A stretch of 64,000 bases of DNA. Origin: Ga0077527 sp945862135 (lineage in GTDB: Bacteria > Pseudomonadota > Gammaproteobacteria > Burkholderiales > SG8-41). The translations under genes were made by a program, and so were the position numbers. Of the stretch, positions 29,016-37,522 are shown in pieces. Location: positions 1 through 64,000 of the forward strand of contig CAXNMF010000017.1 of the NCBI GenBank assembly GCA_964203275.1. Direction: 5' to 3'. Positions within the stretch are counted from its first letter, which is position 1. Every line of letters begins with the position of its first letter. Under the pieces are notes generated by a model. It was not told the DNA's origin. It saw only the letters and a program-made list of their open reading frames with translations, and did not search any database.

Positions 29016-30269
29016 TCAGATCATCTTGACGGCAAAGCTGGATGCATACTTCTTCGGATCCTTGCCGTCCCAGACCACGCCATCAACCATCTTCGACGTG
29101 CGCATGGCATCCTTGGGTACGTTGATCTTCAACTGCGATGCCGCCTGCTTGTAGAGATCGATCTTGTTGATCTGCTTGGCAACGCCGAGGTAGTCGGGGT
29201 CTTCCTTGAGCAGGCCCCAGCGGCGATGCTGGCTGAGGAACCACATGCCATCGGACAGGTACGGGAAGGTCACCGCACCGTCGTTGAAGAATTTCATGTG
29301 GTTGGGGTCGTCCCAGGTCTTGCCGAGGCCGTTCTGGTAGCGTCCCAGAATGCGCTGGTTGATGACATCGACCGACGTGTTGACATAAGCGGTGTTCGAA
29401 ACCGTTTCCGCCATCTTCATGCGGTTCGACAGCGAGGAGTCGATCCAGCGGCTGGCTTCGAGTACGGCCATGATCATTGCGCGCGCGGTGTTCGGATTTT
29501 TGGTGACGAAATCGTTGGTGGTGCCAAGAATTTTTTCCGGATGGTCTTTCCAGATGTCCTGGGTGGTGATGCCGTTGATGCCGATGCCGTCGGCAATGGC
29601 GCGATGGCCCCAGGGTTCGCCCACACAGTAGCCGTCCATATTGCCGACGCGCATGTTGGCGACCATTTGTGGTGGCGGCACGGTGATGGTTTTTACATCC
29701 TTGAACGGGTTGATGCCGTTGGCAGCCAGCCAGTAATACAGCCACATCGCATGGGTGCCGGTGGGGAAGGTGTGCGCGAACGTCAGGCTGCGTTTGTCTT
29801 TTTTCATCAACGCGGCAAGCGAGGGGCCGTCGACGGCGCCGGCATCCGCCAGTTTTTTCGACAGCGTGATCGCCTGACCGTTGTGGTTCAGCGTCATCAA
29901 CTGCGCCATGTCTTTTTTCGGGCCGCCGACGCCCATGTGGATGCCGTAGATCAAGCCGTAGAGTACATGTGCGGCATCAATGTCGCCGTTGATCAGTTTG
30001 TCGCGCACGCTGGCCCACGACGCTTCCTTGGTCGGGGTGATCTTGATGCCGTATTTCTTGTCGAAGCCGAGCACGGATGCCATCACTACCGACGCGCAGT
30101 CGGTGAGGGGAATGAAACCGACCTTGACCTCGGTTTTTTCAGGAGCGTCGGAACCAGCAGCCCAGGCACCGGTGCGCACCGCTTCTGGAACGAGGCTCAT
30201 CAGGGCCGCCGCGCCGGCTTGCTTGAGGAAGGTGCGGCGTTGCGGTTTGCGATTCGGTTTTTCATTCAT
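29016..30269 (-). CDS. nrtA: Nitrate-binding protein of the ABC transporter
   Basis: A 417-residue periplasmic nitrate-binding protein (NrtA/NasF family). The start is the ATG at 30269, preceded by GGAG six bases upstream; longer in-frame starts lie in the leader. An RRTFLKQAG motif and hydrophobic stretch form a Tat signal. Family segments include VGFIPLTDCASVVMA, GDIDAAHVLYGL, FAHTFPTGTHAMWLYYWLA, GYCVGEPWGHRA and TFPYLSDGMWFLSQ. It is the first gene after the sigma-54 promoter and attenuator. Confidence 0.93.
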   Translation of the reverse strand: MNEKPNRKPQRRTFLKQAGAAALMSLVPEAVRTGAWAAGSDAPEKTEVKVGFIPLTDCASVVMASVLGFDKKYGIKITPTKEASWASVRDKLINGDIDAAHVLYGLIYGIHMGVGGPKKDMAQLMTLNHNGQAITLSKKLADAGAVDGPSLAALMKKDKRSLTFAHTFPTGTHAMWLYYWLAANGINPFKDVKTITVPPPQMVANMRVGNMDGYCVGEPWGHRAIADGIGINGITTQDIWKDHPEKILGTTNDFVTKNPNTARAMIMAVLEASRWIDSSLSNRMKMAETVSNTAYVNTSVDVINQRILGRYQNGLGKTWDDPNHMKFFNDGAVTFPYLSDGMWFLSQHRRWGLLKEDPDYLGVAKQINKIDLYKQAASQLKINVPKDAMRTSKMVDGVVWDGKDPKKYASSFAVKMI

Positions 30270-30303
30270 CGTGTTCTCCATGCGGGTCCGGCGTCGGGCC
30301 AAA

Positions 30304-30358
30304 TAAAAAAAGGGTGTTGGAGCCGCGCGCGCAAACGCGCACTTGCTCGAACACCCTT
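30304..30358 (-). terminator. Leader terminator (attenuator) upstream of nrtA
   Basis: On the minus strand AAGGGTGTT (30358-30350) pairs with AACACCCTT (30318-30310). A GAGC/GCTC extension and a GC-rich inner stem follow. The stem is followed immediately by seven T. It lies between the promoter and the nrtA ATG, so it must be read through for expression. Confidence 0.85.
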
Positions 30359-30388
30359 GTCCTGAAACCGACCGCCATTGGCCGGATT
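30349..30388 (-). promoter_or_regulatory. Two-hairpin ANTAR antiterminator target in the nas leader RNA
   Basis: Hairpin P1 (30388-30365): stem AATCCGGCC/GGTCGGTTT with hexaloop AATGGC. Hairpin P2 (30362-30349): stem GGAC/GTTC with hexaloop AAGGGT. Both loops have A at position 1 and G at position 4, the known signature bound by ANTAR proteins. P2 uses the 5' arm of the terminator, so the two folds exclude each other. The ANTAR protein NasT is encoded just upstream. Confidence 0.78.
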
Positions 30389-30402
30389 CTGGGTTACTGC
30401 AA

Positions 30403-30418
30403 TGCAATCAACGTGCCA
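30403..30418 (-). promoter_or_regulatory. Sigma-54 promoter of the nas operon
   Basis: On the minus strand TGGCACGTTGATTGCA matches the sigma-54 consensus TGGCACR-N4-TTGCW at every defined base. The predicted start of transcription is near 30392, just before hairpin P1. Confidence 0.85.
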
Positions 30419-30506
30419 TGCCGCCCGATTTTTGGGGTTAATTCATAACTATTTGTTTTTATTATAAAAAATAACAATATCTTTTTGGAGGGGTAAATTC
30501 CAAGTA

Positions 30507-30553
30507 TGCGCTATTGCGGTGCACCATCGGCATGAATGCACCATCGAAGAACA
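30507..30553. promoter_or_regulatory. Candidate NtrC-binding half-sites upstream of the sigma-54 promoter
   Basis: TGCGCT-N5-GGTGCA at 30507-30523 resembles the NtrC palindrome TGCACC-N5-GGTGCA with a perfect right half. A second TGCACC half-site is at 30537. They lie ~90-150 bases upstream of the promoter, the usual distance. An AT-rich stretch (30440-30482) lies between and could bend. Confidence 0.45.
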
Positions 30554-30565
30554 GATAAAAATTGT

Positions 30566-31138
30566 TTAGCCGAGCAATTTGGCGAAGGTGATGACCTGTT
30601 CGGCGACTGTTCCAAGAGAGGCGCTGCGGTCCATTGCCAGCTTGCGCAGCAGGCGGTAGGCCTCGTCCTCCGAGATCTTTTTTTCCTTCATCAGGATGCC
30701 TTTGGCGCGATCAACCAGTTTGCGTTCGGAAAGCTTGCTGCGGGTCTGCGCCAGTTCTTCCTGCACCGACTGGAAGGCTTCGAAGCGGGCAACTGCGGTC
30801 TCGATAATGGGTTCAATACGCTCGGCGGCGAGCCCGTCGACGATATAGGCGGTGACCCCGGCGCGAACCGCTTCGCGGATCGATTCCTTGTTGCGGTCCT
30901 CGGTGAACATCACGATTGGCCGCGGACAACTCTCCGTGATCATGCACAAATGCTCCAGCGTGTCCCGGCTCGGGGATTCGGTATCAATAATGATGGCGTC
31001 CGGGGCATGGCTGCGGACAGCGTCATAAAGTCGTCCGGAATCAGAGACTTCGGCGACGATTTCGTGGCCCAGCCGTTCCAGCGTCATACGCAGGAACAGG
31101 GAACGCTCCGGGGTTTCGTCGAACAGCATGATTTTCAT
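30566..31138 (-). CDS. nasT: NasT-like ANTAR-domain antitermination response regulator
   Basis: A 190-residue protein from the ATG at 31138 (MKIMLFDETPERS); a longer frame upstream has no support. Residues ~1-120 are a receiver with acceptor Asp in IIIDTESPS. After a coiled coil (~125-150) comes an ANTAR domain: ERKLVDRAKGILMKEKKISEDEAYRLLRKLA. ANTAR proteins bind paired hairpins in nascent RNA and block a terminator. The cognate site is seen in the nrtA leader 180 bases downstream. The usual inhibitor NasS is not adjacent. Confidence 0.92.
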   Translation of the reverse strand: MKIMLFDETPERSLFLRMTLERLGHEIVAEVSDSGRLYDAVRSHAPDAIIIDTESPSRDTLEHLCMITESCPRPIVMFTEDRNKESIREAVRAGVTAYIVDGLAAERIEPIIETAVARFEAFQSVQEELAQTRSKLSERKLVDRAKGILMKEKKISEDEAYRLLRKLAMDRSASLGTVAEQVITFAKLLG

Positions 31139-31270
31139 AATGCGTATTCTCGCAAAATACGTACCAGAGAGCGGCTGGCATTCCCGGGAAGAGTTGCCGC
31201 AATGCCTGGTTCCGTATCGCGCTCGCACCGGTTCAGGGCAAGGCGGACTTTACTGACCGGATTTCCGGCT

Positions 31271-31840
31271 TCAGGGTTCCGGTGCCTGTACAGCCAGCAC
31301 CCTCTTGAGTTTCTCCGTTTCCCGCGCAGCTTTACGCGGAGGAGTCGTGCCGGTTCATTTTGCGCCGGGCTGCAAGTGCGACCATGATTGACTCGCGCTC
31401 TTTTACCAATTCGCGCCACTGCGTTTTGTTGTTCAGGTTCATGTATTGCGCCCGGCGCATGCGCCCGCTCAGGCCTTCATGCATGCGGATCAATATCGGA
31501 TTGACCGAGCTCCGCATAATGCGTTCGTGGATTTCCTGATTCAGTTTGAAGAAGCCGGGTTTGTTGTGTTTCCGACAGTGCGCAATCATCCGTTCGTGCA
31601 GCGATCGGATTTCAGCAAGCTGCGCATCGGTGATGTGTTCGCAGCTTGACCGGGCTCTTCGATGCGAGCACGCGGTAAGCCTCTCGCACGTGGTGCTCGA
31701 GACGCAGGGCTGTTTGCAATGTGTGCGTTCGGGAATCCGGCTGCCCGGAGCCGGTGCGCCGTCTTGATCATTGCGCGCCGCTGCTTCACAACTTCGTCCA
31801 GCAGCGGCGCCCTGGCGATTGGCTTGAATGTTGCTTTCAC
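31271..31840 (-). pseudogene. Decayed GntR-family (FCD) transcriptional regulator
   Basis: Fragments of one regulator occur in order across all three minus frames: FKPIARAPLLDEVVKQ, APGSRIPERT and REAYRVLAS from the winged helix. These are joined directly to EHITDAQLAEIRSLHERM, then KLNQEIHERIMRSSVNPILIRMHEGL of the FCD domain, LLRVKLRGK and EKLKRVLAVQAPEP. About 40 residues between the two domains are missing and at least four frame breaks are needed. It is divergent from the Bug/aldolase/lut operon, which it probably once controlled. Confidence 0.8.
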
Positions 31841-31979
31841 CGGACTGTGCCCCTATCCGGTTTACGGTATATGGATACCAAGCCTGATGCCTCGGCGGCG
31901 GCGCTTCCGGTTTGTTGCGGATTGCCGTCCTGCGGTGATGTGAGTGGGTGGAGCCGATTCACATAACCAGGAGTGCATC

Positions 31980-32951
31980 ATGAAAATCACTTTTTTGCGG
32001 GTGGTCATTGTTCTCGGATTGGTCTTTGCAAATTGCGGCGCCGGTTTTGCGCAGGGTTATCCTGATCGTGCGGTGCGTCTGGTCGTGCCCTATCCGCCCG
32101 GAGGCGGGACAGACATCATCGGTCGTGTGGTGGCGCAAAATCTTGCCAACAGTCTGGGGCAGCAGGTGGTGGTCGATAACCGGGGTGGCGCTGGCGGCAC
32201 GATTGGTACCGATGTCGTGGCCAAGGCTGCTCCGGACGGGCATACCCTGCTGATGGTGCCAACCAGTCACGTTATCAATCCCAGCATCTCCCCGAAACTG
32301 CCTTATGACACAGTAAAGCAGTTTTCATCTATCACGCTGGCGGCCTCGGCTACGATTGTGCTGGCTGGACATCCTTCGGTCCCCGTCAAATCGGTGAAAG
32401 AACTTATTGCGCTGGCCAAGTCACGCCCGGGGGAGCTGAATTTTGGATCTGCCGGAAACGGTACTGTGTTTCACCTGACCGGCGAACTGTTCAAGCACCA
32501 GGCTGGTATTGATCTGGTTCATGTACCTTTCAAGGGCGGCGGGCCGGTAATCGCGGCACTGGCCGGCGGTCAGATTTCTCTTGCCTTCGAGACGATGCTG
32601 GCGATGTTTCCCCATATGCAGGCGGGCCGAATCCGCCCGCTCGCGGTGACCAGTGCAAAGCGATCCTCAGTGATGCCAGATCTGCCTACAGTGGCTGAAC
32701 TCGGATTTCCAGACATAGTGGCTGAAAACTGGTACGGTTTCTACGCACCAGCAGGAACCTCATCAGCCATAGTGACTAAGCTCAATACTGAGATCGTGAA
32801 GATACTAAGGCAGGCTGACGTCAGGAAAAAATTCCAGGAATTGGGCACAGAAGTCGTGGGCAGTACGCCAAAGGAGCTCGACGACTATATTCGAAAGGAA
32901 ATGGCGAAGTGGAGTCGCACGGCTAAGGAAGCCGGCGCGCGCGTCGACTGA
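31980..32951 (+). CDS. Bug-family periplasmic solute receptor (second of three)
   Basis: A 323-residue receptor. The ATG at 31980 follows an AGGAG ribosome site and opens into a signal peptide ending GFAQ. Hallmarks are YPDRAVRLVVPYPPGGGTDIIGR, VDNRGGAGGTIG, KAAPDGHT and the C-terminal GSTPKELDDYIRKEMAKWSR. It is the first gene of an apparent operon with an aldolase and lut/mmsA genes, so it probably captures their substrate, likely a small hydroxy- or oxo-acid. No TctAB genes are nearby. Confidence 0.9.
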   Translation: MKITFLRVVIVLGLVFANCGAGFAQGYPDRAVRLVVPYPPGGGTDIIGRVVAQNLANSLGQQVVVDNRGGAGGTIGTDVVAKAAPDGHTLLMVPTSHVINPSISPKLPYDTVKQFSSITLAASATIVLAGHPSVPVKSVKELIALAKSRPGELNFGSAGNGTVFHLTGELFKHQAGIDLVHVPFKGGGPVIAALAGGQISLAFETMLAMFPHMQAGRIRPLAVTSAKRSSVMPDLPTVAELGFPDIVAENWYGFYAPAGTSSAIVTKLNTEIVKILRQADVRKKFQELGTEVVGSTPKELDDYIRKEMAKWSRTAKEAGARVD

Positions 32952-32981
32952 TGCATGTATCGTCAACCTCTGGAGAACCGC

Positions 32982-33761
32982 ATGGCTATCGTAAGAACCA
33001 AAGAGGAATATCACGCCAAGACCACCGAACAGATGGGCAAGCACCTGCTGCGCCCCGAGTGGAACATTCGCCAGAAAATGGCACTGTCGTGCCGCATGCT
33101 GTGGGCGGACGGGCATGAGTCGGCGCTGGCGGGGCAAATTACCGCCAGAGGCGAAAAGCCCGGCACCTACTGGATGCTCAGTTTCGGGCTTGGTTTTGAC
33201 GAGGCCTGTGCCAGCAACATCGTTCTGGTCGATGATGACCTCAACATTCTCGAGGGCGGCGGAATGGTCAACCCGTCGAACCGTTTCCACCTGTGGATTT
33301 ACCGGCATCGCCCCAACGTCAACGCAATCATCCACACGCATCCGCCAGCCTGTTCGGCTTTGTCGATCATCGGCGAGCCACTCAAGGTTTCGCATATGGA
33401 CACCTCGATGTTTTACGATGACTGTGCCTATCTCGCCGAATGGCCGGGACCGCCGATCGGTGACGAAGAGGGAGAGCTGATCCTCAACGCGCTCGGGGAA
33501 AAGCGCGCGATTTTGCTCGCACACCATGGCCAGCTTTGCGCCTGCGCGACGATGGAGGAAACCGCGGTCCTGGGATTATTTTTCGAGCGGACCGCGCGCA
33601 TGCAACTGGCGGCCCGCGCGGTCGGGGAGATCAAACCGCTGAAACCCGAGGCGGCGAAGGAGGCGCATGATTACCGGCTGAAGCCGAGCTACATCGGCGC
33701 GACATTCCATTATTTTGCAAGGCGGGTGCTACGCAACAACGGCGACGAAGTGCTGTTCTAA
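32982..33761 (+). CDS. Class II aldolase/adducin-family protein
   Basis: A 259-residue zinc-dependent class II aldolase-type protein (L-fuculose-phosphate aldolase fold). I prefer the ATG at 32982 because GGAG lies eight bases upstream; an in-frame ATG at 32955 would add nine residues. Metal ligands are visible in IIHTHPPACSAL and in AHHGQLCACATMEE. An acidic EGGGMVNPSNRFH segment precedes them. Many members decarboxylate or cleave hydroxyacids, but the substrate is not readable. It sits between a Bug receptor and lutB. Confidence 0.85.
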   Translation: MAIVRTKEEYHAKTTEQMGKHLLRPEWNIRQKMALSCRMLWADGHESALAGQITARGEKPGTYWMLSFGLGFDEACASNIVLVDDDLNILEGGGMVNPSNRFHLWIYRHRPNVNAIIHTHPPACSALSIIGEPLKVSHMDTSMFYDDCAYLAEWPGPPIGDEEGELILNALGEKRAILLAHHGQLCACATMEETAVLGLFFERTARMQLAARAVGEIKPLKPEAAKEAHDYRLKPSYIGATFHYFARRVLRNNGDEVLF

Positions 33762-33843
33762 AGCGTCCGCACCCCGGAAAAATTAGTCCGGGGTATTTTT
33801 ACTGGCGTTTGTCAGGGGTGGGCCGGGCGATATACTACGGCCC

Positions 33844-35253
33844 ATGCAAGTCACCTCCATGCACTTCAAGGCGCGCGTCGGCGAAAAGCTGGCCGACGTC
33901 AAACTGCAGACAGCCTTGAAGAAGCTGCAGGGAAACTTTGTCAAAGGCCGGGCAGACCGGATTACCGAACTCGACAATTTTCCGGAGATCCGTGATGCCG
34001 CCGCGGAGATCCGCGACCGGGCGCTGGTCAATCTGGACATCTACCTGGATACCTTCGAGCGTAATGCCACGGCGCGTGGCACGGTGGTGCACTGGGCCGA
34101 GACCCATGAGGACGTGAATCGCATCGTGCGCGAGATCGCCGCGCAGCACGGCGTGCGCAAGATCATCAAATCAAAGTCGATGGTTACTGAGGAGTGCGGA
34201 CTCAACGATGCGCTGATCGGCGCCGGTCTTGAAGTTGTCGAAACCGATCTCGGTGAATACATCCTGCAACTGGCGCAGGAGCCGCCGTCGCACATTGTCG
34301 CACCGGTGGTACACAAGACCCGCGATGAGGTCTCGGACCTGTTTGCCGAAAAACACAATGCGCCGCGGCTGACCGACATCCCCGCGTTGTGCCGCGAGGC
34401 GCGTGAAAAGCTACGGCCGCATTTTCTGTCGGCGGACATGGGCGTTTCGGGTGCGAATTTCATCATTGCAGAGACCGGGTCGTCGCTGATAGTCACCAAC
34501 GAGGGTAACGGGCGGCTGGTGACGACGTTGCCGCGGGTGCATGTCGCGATTACCGGCATCGAGAAAGTCGTGCCGACGCTGGAAGACGTGACTACGCTGC
34601 TGCGGCTGCTGCCGCGGCACGGCACTGGCCAGAGCATCACCAATTACATCTCGGTGACTACCGGTCCGCGCCGCGAAGGCGACCGCGACGGCCCCGAACA
34701 TTTTCACGTGATCCTGGTTGACGCCGGCCGCACCAAATTGATTGGTGGCGACATGCAGGAGATGCTGCGTTGCATCCGCTGCGGCGCCTGCATGAACCAC
34801 TGCCCGGTGTATCAGAGCGTGGGTGGTCACGCCTACGGCTGGGTGTATCCCGGGCCGATGGGTTCGATACTGACGCCGACCTATGTCGGTCTCGAAAATG
34901 CCCGCGACCTCCCCAACGCGGCGACGTTGTGCGGGCAGTGCCATGTCGCCTGCCCGGTGAAAATTCCGCTGCCCGAGTTGCTGCGCAAGCTGCGCGAGCG
35001 CCAGTTCGAGCAGGGATTGAAACCCTGGTATGAAGTTGCGGTGCTGCGGCTCTGGGGCTGGCTGGCACAGCACCCCGCGCTGTATGCGGCGGCGATGCGC
35101 ATACAGGCGCGGTTGCTGAAATCGGCTGCGGATGAGCGTGGCATGATTCGCAGTCTGCCTTTCGCTGGTGGCTGGACGGATCGTCGCGATTTTCCGGCGC
35201 CAGAAGGCAGGACGTTCCGGGAGATGTACAGGGAAGCAAGTTCAAAAGCGTAG
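33844..35253 (+). CDS. lutB: LutB-like iron-sulfur lactate utilisation protein
   Basis: A 469-residue cytoplasmic protein: N-terminal LUD domain (~65-300, with SKSMVTEECGLNDAL and ISVTTGP) and two [4Fe-4S] motifs, CIRCGACMNHCPVY and CGQCHVACPVKIP. With LutA and LutC it oxidises L-lactate or a related hydroxyacid. An ATG at 33859 is an alternative start; neither has a strong ribosome site. It is followed by mmsA and then lutC. Confidence 0.9.
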   Translation: MQVTSMHFKARVGEKLADVKLQTALKKLQGNFVKGRADRITELDNFPEIRDAAAEIRDRALVNLDIYLDTFERNATARGTVVHWAETHEDVNRIVREIAAQHGVRKIIKSKSMVTEECGLNDALIGAGLEVVETDLGEYILQLAQEPPSHIVAPVVHKTRDEVSDLFAEKHNAPRLTDIPALCREAREKLRPHFLSADMGVSGANFIIAETGSSLIVTNEGNGRLVTTLPRVHVAITGIEKVVPTLEDVTTLLRLLPRHGTGQSITNYISVTTGPRREGDRDGPEHFHVILVDAGRTKLIGGDMQEMLRCIRCGACMNHCPVYQSVGGHAYGWVYPGPMGSILTPTYVGLENARDLPNAATLCGQCHVACPVKIPLPELLRKLRERQFEQGLKPWYEVAVLRLWGWLAQHPALYAAAMRIQARLLKSAADERGMIRSLPFAGGWTDRRDFPAPEGRTFREMYREASSKA

Positions 35254-35295
35254 CCTACGTGGCTAAAAAGATTTTAGGTTTTTAACGAGAACATC

Positions 35296-36816
35296 ATGAA
35301 CAAACCCAACGACAATCAAATCATCGTCACAGTACCGTTGTGGATAGACGGCAAGACAGTCGCCGCAACATCGACGCGCAGTGCCGAAGTCACCAATCCG
35401 GCAACCGGCAAGGTGACGCGCCGCGTACCGCTGGCCAATCATCAGGATATCGAAACTGCAGTGGCGTCGGCGAAACGTGCGTTTCCGGCGTGGCGCGACA
35501 CGCCGCCGCTGCGCCGCGCCCGCATCCTGATGAAGTTCCGCGAACTGCTGGTGGCGCACCAGGAGGAATTGGCGCGACTAGTGACTGATGAGCACGGCAA
35601 AACCCTGCCCGATGCGATGGGGTCGGTGCAGCGCGGCATTGAAGTGGTCGAGTTTGTGACCGGCATTCCGCAACTGCTCAAGGGTGAGCACAGCCCCGAT
35701 GTCGGCACCGGTGTTGATACCCATTCACTGCGTCAGCCGTTGGGCGTGTGTGCGGGCATCACGCCTTTTAACTTCCCGGTGATGGTGCCGCTGTGGATGT
35801 TTCCGGTGGCTATCGCCTGCGGCAATACTTTTGTGCTCAAGCCTTCGGAGAAAGTGCCTTCCGCGTCAATGCGGATGGCGGAACTGCTGCGGGAAGCCGG
35901 TTTGCCAGACGGCGTGCTCAATGTGGTACATGGCGACAAGGAGGCGGTGGATTCGCTGCTGCACCACTCGGATGTGAAGGCCGTTTCCTTTGTCGGTTCG
36001 ACGCCCATTGCCAAATACATTTATGAAACCTGCGCGCAGGAAGGCAAACGCGTGCAGGCGCTGGGCGGTGCGAAGAATCACGCGGTGGTGCTGGCCGATG
36101 CCGATCTGGATTTCGCGGCCGATGCCTTGATCGGCGCTGCTTATGGTTCGGCCGGTGAACGCTGCATGGCGATATCCGCAGTAGTGGCGGTGGAAGAAGT
36201 TGCCGATTCACTGGTCGCCAAGCTCAAGGCGGCGGCCGGGAAACTCAAAATCGGTTCCGGCCACGACAAGGGCACGGATATGGGGCCGGTAATCAGCCGG
36301 GTTCATCGCGACAAGATTTCCGGATATGTCGATCAGGGGGTTGCCGCCGGTGCGAAGCTGGTGCTGGACGGGCGCGGCCACAAGGTGCCGGGCCATGAGG
36401 ACGGTTTTTTCATCGGCGCCACCCTGTTTGACCAGGTGCGCACCGACATGAGCATCTATCGAGATGAAATTTTCGGACCGGTGCTGGTGGTGTTGCGGGT
36501 GAAATCGCTGGACGACGCGATTGCGATGATCAATGCCAATCCCTTTGCCAACGGCACGGCGGTGTTCACGCGTTCCGGCGGCGCGGCACGGCGTTTTGAA
36601 CGCGAGATCGAAGTCGGCATGGTGGGAATCAATGTGCCGATCCCGGTGCCGATTGCGTTTTATTCCTTCGGCGGCTGGCGCAACTCGCTGTTCGGCGATC
36701 AGCATGTGCATGGTCCGGAAGGCGTGCGTTTTTATACCCGCGGCAAGGTGGTTACGACACGCTGGCCCGACGACAAGGCGCTGCCGACCGGCTTCAATAT
36801 GCCGACGCTGGGCTGA
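35296..36816 (+). CDS. mmsA: CoA-acylating methylmalonate-semialdehyde dehydrogenase
   Basis: A 506-residue aldehyde dehydrogenase of the MmsA/IolA branch, which converts malonate or methylmalonate semialdehyde to acetyl- or propionyl-CoA. Seen: PFNFPVMVPLWMFP, FVGSTPIAKYIYE, the LGGAKNH motif, the catalytic Cys in SAGERCMAISAVV, and IPVPIAFYSFGGWRNSLFGD, which marks this branch. It is inserted between lutB and lutC and overlaps lutC by one base (TGATG), so the three are translationally linked. Confidence 0.92.
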   Translation: MNKPNDNQIIVTVPLWIDGKTVAATSTRSAEVTNPATGKVTRRVPLANHQDIETAVASAKRAFPAWRDTPPLRRARILMKFRELLVAHQEELARLVTDEHGKTLPDAMGSVQRGIEVVEFVTGIPQLLKGEHSPDVGTGVDTHSLRQPLGVCAGITPFNFPVMVPLWMFPVAIACGNTFVLKPSEKVPSASMRMAELLREAGLPDGVLNVVHGDKEAVDSLLHHSDVKAVSFVGSTPIAKYIYETCAQEGKRVQALGGAKNHAVVLADADLDFAADALIGAAYGSAGERCMAISAVVAVEEVADSLVAKLKAAAGKLKIGSGHDKGTDMGPVISRVHRDKISGYVDQGVAAGAKLVLDGRGHKVPGHEDGFFIGATLFDQVRTDMSIYRDEIFGPVLVVLRVKSLDDAIAMINANPFANGTAVFTRSGGAARRFEREIEVGMVGINVPIPVPIAFYSFGGWRNSLFGDQHVHGPEGVRFYTRGKVVTTRWPDDKALPTGFNMPTLG

Positions 36817-37463
36817 TGTCCGCTCGCGCCAACATTCTCGCCCGCATCCGCACCCGCCAGGGCAAGGCGGTGACGCCGCGCAATGCGGAAAGGGAGCTGG
36901 TTACGCAATACATAGCCGCGCATCCGCAAAGCCCGCGTCCTTTTGTCGATGCCGATCTGGTGGCGCGGTTTCGCGACCGGGCGCTGAATCTGACCACCAG
37001 CGTCGAGGATCTGGCTTCGTTGCAAGAGTTGCCGGCGGCGGTTACGCGGTATCTGGCAGAAAAACAATTATCGAAATCCGCAGTGTGCTGGCCGGAATTC
37101 GCCATGCTCGACTGGGCGGGCCAGGGCCTGCAGATTGATGCGCGTCCAGCTCGGGATACCGATCTGGTCGGAATTACTGGAGCGTTTTGCGCGATCGCCG
37201 AAACCGGTACGCTGATGATGTGTTCGGGACAGGACACACCGGCAACTACAAGCCTGCTGCCTGAAACGCATATCGCCGTGGTGTCGCGCAGCCGCATTCT
37301 TGCAGGCATGGAAGACGCGTGGGACTTGTTGCGTCAAGAGATCGGCGGTATGCCGCGGGCTGTGAATTTCATTTCCGGCCCTTCTCGAACCGCCGATATC
37401 GAGCAGACGGTGACACTGGGTGCCCATGGTCCCTATCGCGTGCATGTGTTGTTGATGCCCTGA
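36816..37463 (+). CDS. lutC: LutC-like LUD-domain protein
   Basis: A 215-residue LutC/YkgG protein, the third Lut component. LUD core features are GITGAFCAIAETGTLMM and LLPETHIAVV, with a conserved GPSRTADIEQT near the end. It starts inside the mmsA stop codon region. The protein has no metal-binding Cys cluster, as expected. Confidence 0.9.
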   Translation: MSARANILARIRTRQGKAVTPRNAERELVTQYIAAHPQSPRPFVDADLVARFRDRALNLTTSVEDLASLQELPAAVTRYLAEKQLSKSAVCWPEFAMLDWAGQGLQIDARPARDTDLVGITGAFCAIAETGTLMMCSGQDTPATTSLLPETHIAVVSRSRILAGMEDAWDLLRQEIGGMPRAVNFISGPSRTADIEQTVTLGAHGPYRVHVLLMP

Positions 37464-37522
37464 AGGCGTCGCATTTTGATCTGAATCAAGCGGCATGCTG
37501 TCCTGGCGAATAGCATAGGGCC

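Noticed and set aside
25919..30365. Long plus-strand open frames antisense to nirB, nrtB and nrtA (up to 608 codons).
   Set aside because: The sense genes have complete domain signatures. The antisense frames show biased low-information composition and no family motif.
30392..30409. A hairpin with hexaloop ATTGCA (A1, G4) upstream of P1, which first looked like the first ANTAR hairpin.
   Set aside because: It lies inside the sigma-54 promoter and before the predicted start of transcription, so it would not be in the RNA. The downstream pair P1/P2 fits both the loop rule and the terminator overlap better.
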